DNA from: Desulfovibrio piger
Lineage (GTDB): Bacteria; Desulfobacterota; Desulfovibrionia; Desulfovibrionales; Desulfovibrionaceae
Direction: 5' to 3'
Assembly: GCF_951793255.1 (NCBI RefSeq)
Contig: NZ_OX636706.1
Location: forward strand, 1,323,001-1,387,000
DNA length: 64,000 bases
The translations under genes were made by a program, and so were the position numbers. Of the stretch, positions 44,727 to 52,992 are shown in pieces. The notes under the pieces were generated by a model that was given only the letters and a program-made list of their open reading frames with translations, had not been told where the DNA came from and searched no databases. The stretch's first letter is position 1; every line of letters starts with the position of its first letter.

Positions 44727-46499
44727 ATGGCCAACATCCCTGCGGCGCACATGCGCCAGTTCACCCCTGAAAACCTGGACGATATCGAGACCGTCGTCGT
44801 CGAGACCGACCTGCTCATCATCGGCGGCGGCAATGCCGGCTGCTTCGTGGCCACGGAAGCCGCCCTGGTGGATCCCAACGTCCGCGTCACCATCATGGAA
44901 AAGGCCGAGATCATGCGCTCCGGTGCCTGTTCCGCCGGTATGGACGCCATCAATACCTACATCCCCGAAGGCAAGACCCCCGAAGACCTGGTGCGCTGGA
45001 GCCGTGCCCAGGTGGGCGGCGGCCCCCTGCGTGAGGATCTGGCCCTTTCCAATGCCCGCGAGCTCAACGAGTCCGTGGACGATCTGGAACGCTGGGGCCT
45101 GCCCATCCTGCGCGACGAGCAGGGCCGCATCCGCTACCGCGGCAAGTGGGACATCTCCATCCACGGCGAGCAGCTCAAGCCCATCATGGCCGAGAAAGCC
45201 CTGGAGAGCGGCGCGGACGTCTACAACCGCGTGACGGCCACGGCCCTCATCATGCACGAAGGCCGCTGCACCGGCGCCATGGGCTTCGGCGTGCGTGACG
45301 GCAAGTTCTACATCTTCCGCGCCAAGGCCACGGTGGTCAGCACCGGCGGGGCCGGTACCCTGTACAAGTCCTATACCGCCGACAGCACCGACAGCGGCGC
45401 GCAGATCTGGATGTGCCCCTACTGCGTGGGCACGGGCTACGCCATCGGCTTCCGTCAGGGCGCCGAGCTCACCAGCTTGGAACAGCGCTGGGTGGCCACG
45501 CGCACCAAGGATTTCTGCGGCCCGGTGGACACCATCTCCGTGGGGTACGGCGCGCCCATCATCAACGCGCACGGTGAGCGCGTCATGAGCCGCTACGAAC
45601 ATCTGGGCGGGGACGCCGCGCCGCGCTACATCCGCGCCAATGCGCCCATGGAAGAATGGCTGGCCGGTCGCGGCCCCTGCTATTGCGACACCACCCACCT
45701 GACCCCCGAAACGGCCAAGGCCATGATGGAGGACTACCTCAACGAGCGGCCTTCCTTCGTGCTCTTCCTGGCCAGCCGCGGCCAGGACGTCACCCGCGAG
45801 CCCATCGAGATCTACGGTTCCGACCCCTACATCCTGGGCGGCCATACCGGCGGCGGTTTTTGGGTGGACATGCAGCGCATGACCACCATCCCCGGCCTGT
45901 TCGCCGCGGGCGAGACCGCAGGCGGCAACCCCAACAAGTTCGTGGGCGGCTGCTGCGCCGAAGGCAAGCTGGCGGCCCGCGGGGCCATCGCCTACATGAA
46001 GGATCTGGAGCTGCCGCCCCTGGACATGGCGGCCGTGGAGCAGGAAAAGGCCCGCGTCTACGCGCCCCTGCTGGCCCGGGACGAAGACGGCGTGCGCCCC
46101 GTGGAGATGAAGGAACGTCTGCAGCGCCTGATGGACGAATACGCCGGCGGCGTGTCGCAGTTCTACCGCACCAACGAGGAGCGTCTGGACTACGCCCTGA
46201 AGCACATCGCCATGCTGCAGTCCCAGTTCGGCTACCTGCGTGCCCGCGACCTGCACGAGCTCATGCGGGCCCACGAGACCATGGACAGGGTCGATGTGGC
46301 CGAGGCTGTGGTCCATCACCTCAAGGCCCGCAAGGAGACCCGCTGGGCCGGCTGGCAGACCCGTTCCGACTACCCGGAACGCGACGATGCCAATTTCGAC
46401 TGTTTCATCGAATCCCGGCGCGATCCCGCCACGGGCAAGGTGGAGACCTTCACCCGTCCGTACGAGCAGCTGATCCCCGGTGACCGTTATACCGCGTAA
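44727..46499 (+). CDS. AprA-like FAD oxidoreductase (APS reductase alpha paralogue)
   Basis: A 590-residue cytoplasmic flavoprotein: dinucleotide motif LLIIGGGNAGCFVATEAA (about 29-46), MEKAEIMRSGACSAGMDAIN, VVSTGGAGTLYKSY, and the flavin-closing HTGGGFWVDM with IPGLFAAGETAGG. The order and wording follow the alpha subunit of dissimilatory APS reductase, which is usually about 660 residues, so this one is shorter and diverged. It has its own AGGAG site. It is immediately followed by a two-cluster ferredoxin like AprB, and preceded by an anion permease. Real aprAB is expected elsewhere in a sulfate reducer. The substrate of this copy cannot be read off; an adenylyl-sulfate-like or other oxyanion or organic acceptor is possible. 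Confidence 0.85.
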   Translation: MANIPAAHMRQFTPENLDDIETVVVETDLLIIGGGNAGCFVATEAALVDPNVRVTIMEKAEIMRSGACSAGMDAINTYIPEGKTPEDLVRWSRAQVGGGPLREDLALSNARELNESVDDLERWGLPILRDEQGRIRYRGKWDISIHGEQLKPIMAEKALESGADVYNRVTATALIMHEGRCTGAMGFGVRDGKFYIFRAKATVVSTGGAGTLYKSYTADSTDSGAQIWMCPYCVGTGYAIGFRQGAELTSLEQRWVATRTKDFCGPVDTISVGYGAPIINAHGERVMSRYEHLGGDAAPRYIRANAPMEEWLAGRGPCYCDTTHLTPETAKAMMEDYLNERPSFVLFLASRGQDVTREPIEIYGSDPYILGGHTGGGFWVDMQRMTTIPGLFAAGETAGGNPNKFVGGCCAEGKLAARGAIAYMKDLELPPLDMAAVEQEKARVYAPLLARDEDGVRPVEMKERLQRLMDEYAGGVSQFYRTNEERLDYALKHIAMLQSQFGYLRARDLHELMRAHETMDRVDVAEAVVHHLKARKETRWAGWQTRSDYPERDDANFDCFIESRRDPATGKVETFTRPYEQLIPGDRYTA

Positions 46500-46513
46500 G
46501 CAAGGAGCCAACC

Positions 46514-46840
46514 ATGCCCCCGAGAATAGATCTGAACAAGTGCAACGGCTGCGGCGGCAAGCCCGAGACCGCCTGCGAGATGGTCTGCCCCGGCGACCTC
46601 ATGATGCTGGACCCCGAGACGGGCAAGGCCCGCTGCCGGGCCACCGGCGAATGCTGGGACTGCATGTCCTGCATCAAGGTCTGTCCCACCGGTGCCCTGC
46701 AGACGCGCATGCCTTACCAGCTGGGCTACTACAAGGCCAGCCTGCGCCCCATCATGGGCAAGGACTGCATCACCTGGAAATGCCGTGATATTGACGGAAA
46801 TGAATATACATATAAGTATGTCAACCGGATACGTCACTAG
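46514..46840 (+). CDS. AprB-like two-[4Fe-4S] ferredoxin subunit
   Basis: A 108-residue protein with two cluster motifs: CNGCGGKPETACEMVCP, and CWDCMSCIKVCP followed by TGALQTRMP. The spacing and the LMMLDPETGKARC segment between them match AprB of APS reductase. AprB is normally about 150-170 residues; here the long C-terminal tail that wraps around AprA is mostly missing. AAGGAG precedes the ATG, 14 bases after the flavoprotein stop. It is inferred to feed electrons to the AprA-like subunit. Confidence 0.9.
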   Translation: MPPRIDLNKCNGCGGKPETACEMVCPGDLMMLDPETGKARCRATGECWDCMSCIKVCPTGALQTRMPYQLGYYKASLRPIMGKDCITWKCRDIDGNEYTYKYVNRIRH

Positions 46841-46878
46841 AACACGACACGGCTAAGGCCGGGTCCGGGAACGCGCTG

Positions 46879-46913
46879 CCGGTGCGCCGCAATGTCTGGT
46901 TGCGGCGCACCGG
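46879..46913 (+). terminator. Hairpin after the AprB-like gene
   Basis: A 14-bp perfect stem (46879-46892 with 46900-46913) lies between the ferredoxin gene and the Crp/Fnr gene. No T run follows, so it may act as an attenuator or mRNA-stability hairpin rather than a full terminator. Confidence 0.5.
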
Positions 46914-46975
46914 TTCCGGCGTCTGTACGGCAGACAGGGAACGCCTCTTCACGGGCCTGGTGCACGGGAGGCGGC

Positions 46976-47677
46976 ATGCGCAGTTTCTGGCATCTGGAAA
47001 AAGGGGATTTCTTCGACGGCATAGAAGAGGGCAAGGAACACTTCCTGCGCAGTGCCCAGCGCATCGAACTGAAAAAGAACGACATCGTTTTTTTTGAAGG
47101 CGACGCGGGCGGGGCCTGTTTTTATGTGGCGTCCGGGCTGCTGCGCATCTTTTGCGTGACCGAGGCCGGAAAGGAATCCACTTTTTTCCTGCGCACCGCG
47201 GGCGAGATCTTCGGCCTGTCGGAGGTCCTGCAGGACCTGCCCCGCAAGGTCAATGCCCAGGCCCTGGCCGCTTCCGTCATCTTCCGGCTGGACAGGCAGG
47301 CGTTCGACGATCTGCTGTCCCGCAATTACGCCCTGGCACGGCGGGTCATCACCGTCATGGGCAGCCGTCTGCGCTATCTGGGCGACAGCCTCAGCGCCCA
47401 GACCTGCGATGTCCGCCACAGGGTCGGCCGTCTGCTGCTCTCGCTGGCGCACGAGAGCCTGCGCGACCCGGCCGCCTGGGAACAGCCGCTGGCCCTGCCG
47501 GTAAGCCTTTCCCAGGGTCAGATGGCGGCCATGGTCTGTTCCACGCAGCCCACGGTCAGCGAGACCCTGCACCAGCTGCAGGACGAGGGCCTCATCGACA
47601 TCCGCGGCCGGGGCATCGTCATCAGAAGGCCGCAGGCCCTGCTGGCGGCCCTGGAATCTCCTGCGGATCGCGCTTGA
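46976..47677 (+). CDS. Crp/Fnr-family regulator of the permease/AprAB-like cluster
   Basis: A 233-residue protein with a sensor barrel (LKKNDIVFFEGDAGGACFYVASGLLRIF) and C-terminal helix-turn-helix (VSLSQGQMAAMVCSTQPTVSETLHQLQDEGLIDIRGRGI). The barrel contains the GE-x-FG turn (GEIFGLSEV) common to the family; no cysteine cluster for iron-sulfur. The start at 46976 follows GGGAGG. Its place at the end of the cluster suggests that it controls it; it could also be autoregulated from the upstream interval. Confidence 0.9.
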   Translation: MRSFWHLEKGDFFDGIEEGKEHFLRSAQRIELKKNDIVFFEGDAGGACFYVASGLLRIFCVTEAGKESTFFLRTAGEIFGLSEVLQDLPRKVNAQALAASVIFRLDRQAFDDLLSRNYALARRVITVMGSRLRYLGDSLSAQTCDVRHRVGRLLLSLAHESLRDPAAWEQPLALPVSLSQGQMAAMVCSTQPTVSETLHQLQDEGLIDIRGRGIVIRRPQALLAALESPADRA

Positions 47678-47721
47678 GTCCTGCCGCGCTCCGGCATAAG
47701 GTGTCCGCCGGAGGAATCACG

Positions 47722-48606
47722 ATGCTGGCAGACCTGCATACCCATACCAACACGTCCCACGGACACCACAGCGCCGCCGAGATGTACGAGGGCGCCGCCG
47801 CGGCCGGGCTGGACCTCTTCGGCCTGAGCGAGCATTCCCCCCTGCCGGAGGAATATGCCTGCAAGCTGTATGTAGCGGCGTTCCCCGGCAATTTCCGCCA
47901 GTTCGTCCAGGATGTGCAGGCCTTGCGGCAGCGGGAGCTGGAGCGGGAAGACCGGCCGCTGCCCCTGCTGGGGGTGGAGCTGGACTGGCTGCCCGACTAC
48001 CCCAGGCATATGTGCCGTTTCCTTTCCTGCTGGCCGTTCAGCTATGTGATCGGCTCCCTGCATTATGTGGGGCTCTTCCCGGTGGCGCGTCCCAACACCT
48101 GGACCGACGGCCGGGAGGCCGCCTATGCCCGCTACCGGGAATATTATGAAGAGATGGCGCGCATGGCGGCCAGCGGGCTGGTGAACGTGGCCTCGCATCC
48201 CGACTTCATCAAGCGGGCCTCCTATGATTTGTTCCATGCGTGGCTGCGCGAAGAGGGCAGTCTGGACGTAGTGGCCGGCGCCGTGCAGGCCATGGCCGAT
48301 AACGGGGTCATCATGGAAGTCTCGTCGGCCGGATTGCGCCAGCCCTTTGCCGAGCCCTATCCCTGCCCGGCCATCATGCGCCTGGCCGCCGACTTCGGCG
48401 TGGACGTCTGTCTGGCCTCCGATGCCCACGACAAGGCCGATGTGGGGGCGGGGCTCGCTGACGTGGCCCGCTACGCGCGCTCCTTCGGCTTCCGTTTCGA
48501 CACCTTGCCCCTGCGGCCGGACGACATCGCCACCCGGCCCGCCGTGCTGGCGCAGGCCCTGGACTATCTGGACGGCCCGTTGCCGCGCCTGCGTTTTTCG
48601 CTGTAG
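47722..48606 (+). CDS. PHP-domain histidinol-phosphatase-like protein
   Basis: A 294-residue metal-dependent phosphoesterase: LADLHTHTNTSHGHHS at the start, SEHSPL, VASHPDFIKRAS and the C-terminal ASDAHDKADVG supply the metal-binding His and Asp residues of the PHP superfamily, HisK-type. The probable reaction is histidinol phosphate hydrolysis, which the hisI-hisG genes elsewhere in the window would need. It follows the regulator by 44 bases with its own GGAGG, and it is not clearly part of the reductase cluster. Confidence 0.85.
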   Translation: MLADLHTHTNTSHGHHSAAEMYEGAAAAGLDLFGLSEHSPLPEEYACKLYVAAFPGNFRQFVQDVQALRQRELEREDRPLPLLGVELDWLPDYPRHMCRFLSCWPFSYVIGSLHYVGLFPVARPNTWTDGREAAYARYREYYEEMARMAASGLVNVASHPDFIKRASYDLFHAWLREEGSLDVVAGAVQAMADNGVIMEVSSAGLRQPFAEPYPCPAIMRLAADFGVDVCLASDAHDKADVGAGLADVARYARSFGFRFDTLPLRPDDIATRPAVLAQALDYLDGPLPRLRFSL

Positions 48607-48675
48607 TTTTTCGGGAAAGGCATCCTCTGTCCGGTCCCCGACGGTATGCGGGCGAGGACACACTGAGGCATCATG

Positions 48676-48701
48676 GCTCCGGCAGCACCGGAGCTTTTTT
48701 T
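48676..48701 (+). terminator. Intrinsic terminator of the PHP gene
   Basis: GCTCCGG (48676-48682) / CCGGAGC (48688-48694) is followed by seven T. About 90 bases farther on (48788-48827) a second GC hairpin with T7 follows, on the same strand and with a similar TTTTTTTATGGC sequence after it. The interval between the two holds no recognised gene. Confidence 0.9.
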
Positions 48702-48834
48702 ATGGCATCCGGTAAGGGAGCGGCGGGGATGTGTCCGCGCTGTTTTGATGATATGCGGCCCGCCGTTGCCGCAGGACTGTGGCTATCCGGCCCGGGAGGG
48801 GACGCTCCCCCCGGCCGTTTTTTTATGGCCGGTA

Positions 48835-49338
48835 TCAGCTGTGCGGCAGCAGACGGTGCAGCAGCCAGCCTAGGAACGGCGCCAGCAGCAGGACGGTGTA
48901 CAGGCGCACCAGATGGAAGGCCAGCACGGCAGGGGCGTTGGTGCCCAAGTCGGAGGCCATGCCCACCACGGCCTGCAGACCGCCGGGGCTGGTGGCCAGG
49001 ATGGCGCTGCCCGCGTCCAGCCCGGCCGAGCGGCAGATTAACCAGGCCCCCAGGGCACCGGCCACGACGAGCAGGGCCGTGGAGCCGAACATCAGGGGGG
49101 CCATGGCGCGGATCTCCAGCAGGGTGCCGCCGGTCATCATGTTGCCGACCATGACGCCGATGGCGATCTGGGCCCCCAGCTGGAACAGATGGGGCGTATC
49201 GGTCTCCACATGTCCCAGCATCTTGACGGCCAGCACGGCCACTACGGCCCCCAGCATGGCACCGCCGGGGATATGCAGGAAGAAGAACAGCAGACCGCCC
49301 ACGATGCCGCAGGCGATGAGGAGCAGGAAGGTCGTCAT
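48835..49338 (-). CDS. Half-length AbrB-family membrane protein
   Basis: A 167-residue protein with about five hydrophobic segments and the AbrB-type glycine-proline motif (HIPGGAMLGAVVAVLA), plus AILATSPGGLQAVVGMASDLG. AbrB/YbfB-type transporters usually have about 350 residues with two such repeats; this one has a single repeat and may dimerise. The start at 49338 follows GGAGG. The family's substrate is poorly known. It is convergent to the PHP gene and stands alone, about 280 bases upstream of the tyrA end. Confidence 0.8.
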   Translation of the reverse strand: MTTFLLLIACGIVGGLLFFFLHIPGGAMLGAVVAVLAVKMLGHVETDTPHLFQLGAQIAIGVMVGNMMTGGTLLEIRAMAPLMFGSTALLVVAGALGAWLICRSAGLDAGSAILATSPGGLQAVVGMASDLGTNAPAVLAFHLVRLYTVLLLAPFLGWLLHRLLPHS

Positions 49339-49572
49339 GGGTCCTCCATGGGTTGCAAGAGAGGGGACCATGATGCGGCAACAGGGTCGCGGCGGTCAAG
49401 GTTGCGCCGGCAACGATTTTTCGGGGTCGCCGGGAGCGGCATGACGCCGCCATGGGGGAAGGGCGAGGGATGGGATGATGGAGCAGAAGCTGATGGCGCT
49501 TGGGCGGATCGCTCCGCCGCTATGGGCGTGGCCGGAGGAGGGCGGTCACAGGTCACCGCCGGACAAAGCAGG

Positions 49573-49615
49573 AAAAAGGGGAAGGAAAGCGCTTGTCCAG
49601 GGCGCTCCCTTCCCC
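49573..49615 (-). terminator. Intrinsic terminator of the aromatic operon
   Basis: On the minus strand, directly after the tyrA stop, an imperfect stem of about 14 bp (GGGGAAGG ... CCTTCCCC plus inner AGCGC/GCGCT) is followed by five T. Confidence 0.85.
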
Positions 49616-49619
49616 GCTG

Positions 49620-50450
49620 TCATTTTTTCCACCACCACTGCGCGCGGCGGCAGAGCAGTTCGATATCACCGGCAGCGGCCACGTTGAGCATCTTGCGATA
49701 CTGGCGCACGGCCTCATGGCTGTACGGATTGGCCTCGAAGAGGCCGGTGAACATGGTGCCGTCCTCGGTGAGCATCTTCTCTGCCGCGTGCAGGCGGCGG
49801 CGGAAGGAGGGGGTGATATAGGGCAACAGGTCTTCCTGCCCTGCCAGCAGGGCAAAGTAGGCCAGGTTGGTGATGAAGTTCATGTTCTGGACGCGGGCCA
49901 TGGCGCGGTCGTGCTCGTCGGCCGTGGCCCGGAAGGTGCTGCACCCCAGGGCCCGGAAAAAGGCCTCCACCAGGGCCGTGTCTTCCTCGCGGGCCGTGCG
50001 GCCGGGCGTGACGGTCACGGGCAGGCCGTCCTCGTCGGGCGTGGCCGGGCCGAAGAGCGGGTGCGTGCCCACCACCGGGCCGGGCCAGATGGCTTCCATC
50101 TGCTGCAGGGGGCGCACCTTCACCGACGTGATGTCGGCCAGGATGGCCGTGGCGGGCAGATGGGCGCAGACCGTGGCGGCCACGTCGGCAAAGACGGCCG
50201 CGGGCACGCAGAGCAGCGCCAGGGCCGCATCCTTGCAGGCCGGGGCCAGCACCGCGTCCGTCAGGGGCACGTCCACGCCCCGCATGTCCAGACCGGCGGC
50301 CTTGCCGCGGCGGCAGAGCATGGCGCCCATGCGGCCCCGGCAGCCAACGACCAGCACGGCGCGTCCCCGCAGGGAGGCCGCGGCTTTCGCGGGCACGGTG
50401 CCGGTGCCGTCTCCGTCCGCCCTGGGCGTCGCCGAGCTGTCCGGGCTCAC
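49620..50450 (-). CDS. tyrA: Prephenate dehydrogenase
   Basis: A 276-residue TyrA that oxidises prephenate to 4-hydroxyphenylpyruvate for tyrosine. The NAD site reads VVGCRGRMGAMLC, a variant of the usual GxGxxG. DITSVKVRPLQQM and the catalytic/substrate motif THPLFGP are typical. There is no chorismate mutase or ACT domain. The start codon is GTG at 50450, overlapping the aroA stop as GTGA. It is the last gene of the operon. The first 25 residues are low-complexity and may not be conserved. Confidence 0.9.
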   Translation of the reverse strand: MSPDSSATPRADGDGTGTVPAKAAASLRGRAVLVVGCRGRMGAMLCRRGKAAGLDMRGVDVPLTDAVLAPACKDAALALLCVPAAVFADVAATVCAHLPATAILADITSVKVRPLQQMEAIWPGPVVGTHPLFGPATPDEDGLPVTVTPGRTAREEDTALVEAFFRALGCSTFRATADEHDRAMARVQNMNFITNLAYFALLAGQEDLLPYITPSFRRRLHAAEKMLTEDGTMFTGLFEANPYSHEAVRQYRKMLNVAAAGDIELLCRRAQWWWKK

Positions 50451-51817
50451 AGCAGCCGCTCCCAGACCTTCCAGAAGGTGGGGAAGGACTTGCGCACCAC
50501 CAGCGGATCGTCCAGCAGGGCGTCCATGCGCTTGCCGTGGGGCAGGCCCAGCAGGGCCAGGGACATGGCGATGCGGTGGTCGTTGTGGGCCGAGAAGCGC
50601 GCGGCCTCGTCCCAGACCGGGCCGTCGGGGCCCGTACCGTGGACGGTCAGGCCGTCGTCATGTTCGTCCACACGCACGCCCAGACGGGCCAGCTCGGTGG
50701 CCGGGGCGGTGATGCGGTCGGATTCCTTGATGCGCAGATGGGCCACGTTGCGCACCCGGGTGGGCCCCTGGGCAAAGGCGGCCAGCACGGCCACCGTGGG
50801 CACCAGATCCGGGCAGTGGCCCATGTCCACGTCCACGCCGTGCAGGGCCGAAGGATGCACGGTGATGGACGTGCCCTCCACCTCGGCGCGGGCGCCCATG
50901 GCGCGCAGGATGTCCAGCATGGCGCGGTCGCCCTGCAGGGAATCGGCCCTCAGGCCGTCCACACGCACGGGGCGGCTGCCCAGGGCACCGGCGGCCAGCA
51001 GGTAGGAGGCCCCGGACCAGTCGCCTTCCACCTGATAGCTGCCCGCACGGTAGGTGCCGGGCTGCACGGTGATGCGCAGGCCGTCGGGGCGGGCGGTGTG
51101 CAGGGCGCGCCAGCCGCCGTCGGGCAGGAGCTGCCACGGGCCGTCGGGCTCGCGGGTCTCCACGCTGAAGCGGATGCCGAAATCTTCCAGGCAATGCAGG
51201 GTCAGGCCCACATAGGGCCAGGACACGGCCTTTTGTCCGCCCAGTTCCACACAGAGGGGAGCCGGGGCCAGCGGCGCTGCCAGCAGCAGGCCGGAGAAAT
51301 ACTGGCTGGAGGCATCCATGCCCAGGCGCACGCGGCCGCCGTTGCGGGCGGGATCGAGGCCCGCGGCCCGCAGCAGCAGGGGCGGACAGTCGGGACGCTG
51401 CTCGAAGCGCACGTCCGTGCCCAGGGCCTCCAGGGCGCGGGTCAGCTCGTCGATGGGCCGCTCGTGCATGCGCGGCGCGCCGTGGATGCGGAACAGGCCG
51501 TGACCGGCGGCCAGCACGGCGGTCAGCAGGCGGCAGGTGGTGCCGGATTCGTGCACGTCGCAGCTCAGGGGCGTGTCCGTGCCGCCCCGGGGACGGCCGT
51601 CCATGCCGGTGACGCGCCAGCCGCCTTCCTCGCCGGGCAGGGCTTCCATACGGGCACCGGCGGCGCAGAGGATGGCGCGGGTGCATTCCAGGTCGCGGCT
51701 GTCCAGCACATGGTGCAGCTCGGACGTGCCGTGGGCCAGGGCCGCGCCGATGCAGTAGCGGTGCGAGATGGATTTGGAAGCCGGGGCCCGCACGCAGGCG
51801 GTATCGGGACTAGGCAT
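50447..51817 (-). CDS. aroA: 5-enolpyruvylshikimate-3-phosphate synthase
   Basis: A 456-residue EPSP synthase: APASKSISHR at the N-terminus, ESGTTCRLLTAV, GMDASSQYFSGLLLAAPL, and the C-terminal RIKESDRITAPATELARLG with HNDHRIAMSLALLG. It joins shikimate 3-phosphate with PEP. The start at 51817 is set by GGAGG inside the end of pheA; the two genes overlap by eight bases. Glyphosate-relevant N-terminal residues are of the ordinary type. Confidence 0.96.
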   Translation of the reverse strand: MPSPDTACVRAPASKSISHRYCIGAALAHGTSELHHVLDSRDLECTRAILCAAGARMEALPGEEGGWRVTGMDGRPRGGTDTPLSCDVHESGTTCRLLTAVLAAGHGLFRIHGAPRMHERPIDELTRALEALGTDVRFEQRPDCPPLLLRAAGLDPARNGGRVRLGMDASSQYFSGLLLAAPLAPAPLCVELGGQKAVSWPYVGLTLHCLEDFGIRFSVETREPDGPWQLLPDGGWRALHTARPDGLRITVQPGTYRAGSYQVEGDWSGASYLLAAGALGSRPVRVDGLRADSLQGDRAMLDILRAMGARAEVEGTSITVHPSALHGVDVDMGHCPDLVPTVAVLAAFAQGPTRVRNVAHLRIKESDRITAPATELARLGVRVDEHDDGLTVHGTGPDGPVWDEAARFSAHNDHRIAMSLALLGLPHGKRMDALLDDPLVVRKSFPTFWKVWERLL

Positions 51818-52991
51818 GGCTGTCCTCCACGTCGTCCAGGCCGATGCGGTCCAGCTGCGGGCCGGTGGCGTAGCTGCCCAGGATGCGGAAGCTGGTGCAG
51901 GTCTCGGCCAGCTTCCGGAGCAGATCCTCATACTGGGGGGCGGTCAGGTCGCATTCCACGTCCGTGAAGAAGACGTACTTCCAGCACTGGCCGCGCAGGG
52001 GGCGGGACTCCAGCTTGCGCATGTTGATCTTGTGCTCGGCCAGCAGGGAGAGCACGCCGGAGAGCGCACCGGACTTGTCCGGCAGGGTGAAGAGCATGGA
52101 GGTCTTGTCCGCGCCGGTATGGCCGGGCACGGGCGTGGTGCGCGGCAGCTTGTCCAGCTGTCCCACGGGCTTGGGGCCGATGATGACGAAGCGCGTCCAG
52201 TTGCCGGGCTCGTCCTCGATGCGGCGGGCCAGGATGGAAAGGCCGGTCATGTCGGCCAGCTTGCCGTTGCCGATGGCCGCGGACTGCGGATTGGCGGCGG
52301 CCATGCGGGCCGCGGCGGCGGTGGACTCCACGGGGATGAGGCCGGCCTGGGGCAGATGGCTGCGCAGCCAGCCGCCGCACTGGGCCAGGGGCTGGGGATG
52401 CGAGTAGACCGTGGTGATCTCGGCCAGGCTGGCGGCGTGGCTCAGCAGACAGTGCGAGATGGGCGAGAAGAGCTCGGCCTGGATATGCACGTCATACTTG
52501 AGGAACAGATCGAAGCTGACGCCCACGGTGCCCTGCAGGGAATTCTCCAGCGGCACCACGCCCAGCTCGCAGCGGCCGGAGTGCACGTCGGCGAAGACCT
52601 GCGGCAGGTCGTTGCAGGGGTGGAAGCTGGCGGCATGGCCCAGATACTCCACACCGGCAAAATAGGAGAAGGTGCCTTCCGGGCCCAGATAGGCCACGTT
52701 CTGCGGGCGCTGCAGGGCGCGCGACGAGGAGAAGATCTCGCGCCAGATGGCACGCAGGTGCTCTTCGGGCAGGGGGCCGTCGTTCTTGCGGGCCAGGCCG
52801 TCCAGCACTTCGCGTTCGCGCAGGGGCTTGAACACGATGCCGGGGTCATCGGCCTTGATGCGGCCCACTTCCAGGCTCAGGGCGGCGCGACGGTTGAACA
52901 GGGCCAGCAGTTCCTGGTCCACGCTGTCGATCTCGCCGCGGATGGCGGTCAGGCGCTGGGGGGCGTCGGAGGGGGAATGTGCGTCGGCCAT
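51810..52991 (-). CDS. pheA: Chorismate mutase / prephenate dehydratase (P-protein)
   Basis: A 393-residue bifunctional enzyme. Residues ~10-95 form the AroQ-type chorismate mutase (IRGEIDSVDQELLALFNRRAAL). ~97-280 is the prephenate dehydratase (YLGPEGTFSYFAG, VPLENSLQGTVG, ESTAAAARMAA). ~295-375 is an ACT regulatory domain with DKSGALSGVLSLL and the phenylalanine-binding ESRP motif. Feedback inhibition by phenylalanine is therefore expected, in addition to attenuation of the operon. One base separates it from the DHQ synthase II stop. Confidence 0.96.
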   Translation of the reverse strand: MADAHSPSDAPQRLTAIRGEIDSVDQELLALFNRRAALSLEVGRIKADDPGIVFKPLREREVLDGLARKNDGPLPEEHLRAIWREIFSSSRALQRPQNVAYLGPEGTFSYFAGVEYLGHAASFHPCNDLPQVFADVHSGRCELGVVPLENSLQGTVGVSFDLFLKYDVHIQAELFSPISHCLLSHAASLAEITTVYSHPQPLAQCGGWLRSHLPQAGLIPVESTAAAARMAAANPQSAAIGNGKLADMTGLSILARRIEDEPGNWTRFVIIGPKPVGQLDKLPRTTPVPGHTGADKTSMLFTLPDKSGALSGVLSLLAEHKINMRKLESRPLRGQCWKYVFFTDVECDLTAPQYEDLLRKLAETCTSFRILGSYATGPQLDRIGLDDVEDSHA

Positions 52992-52992
52992 G

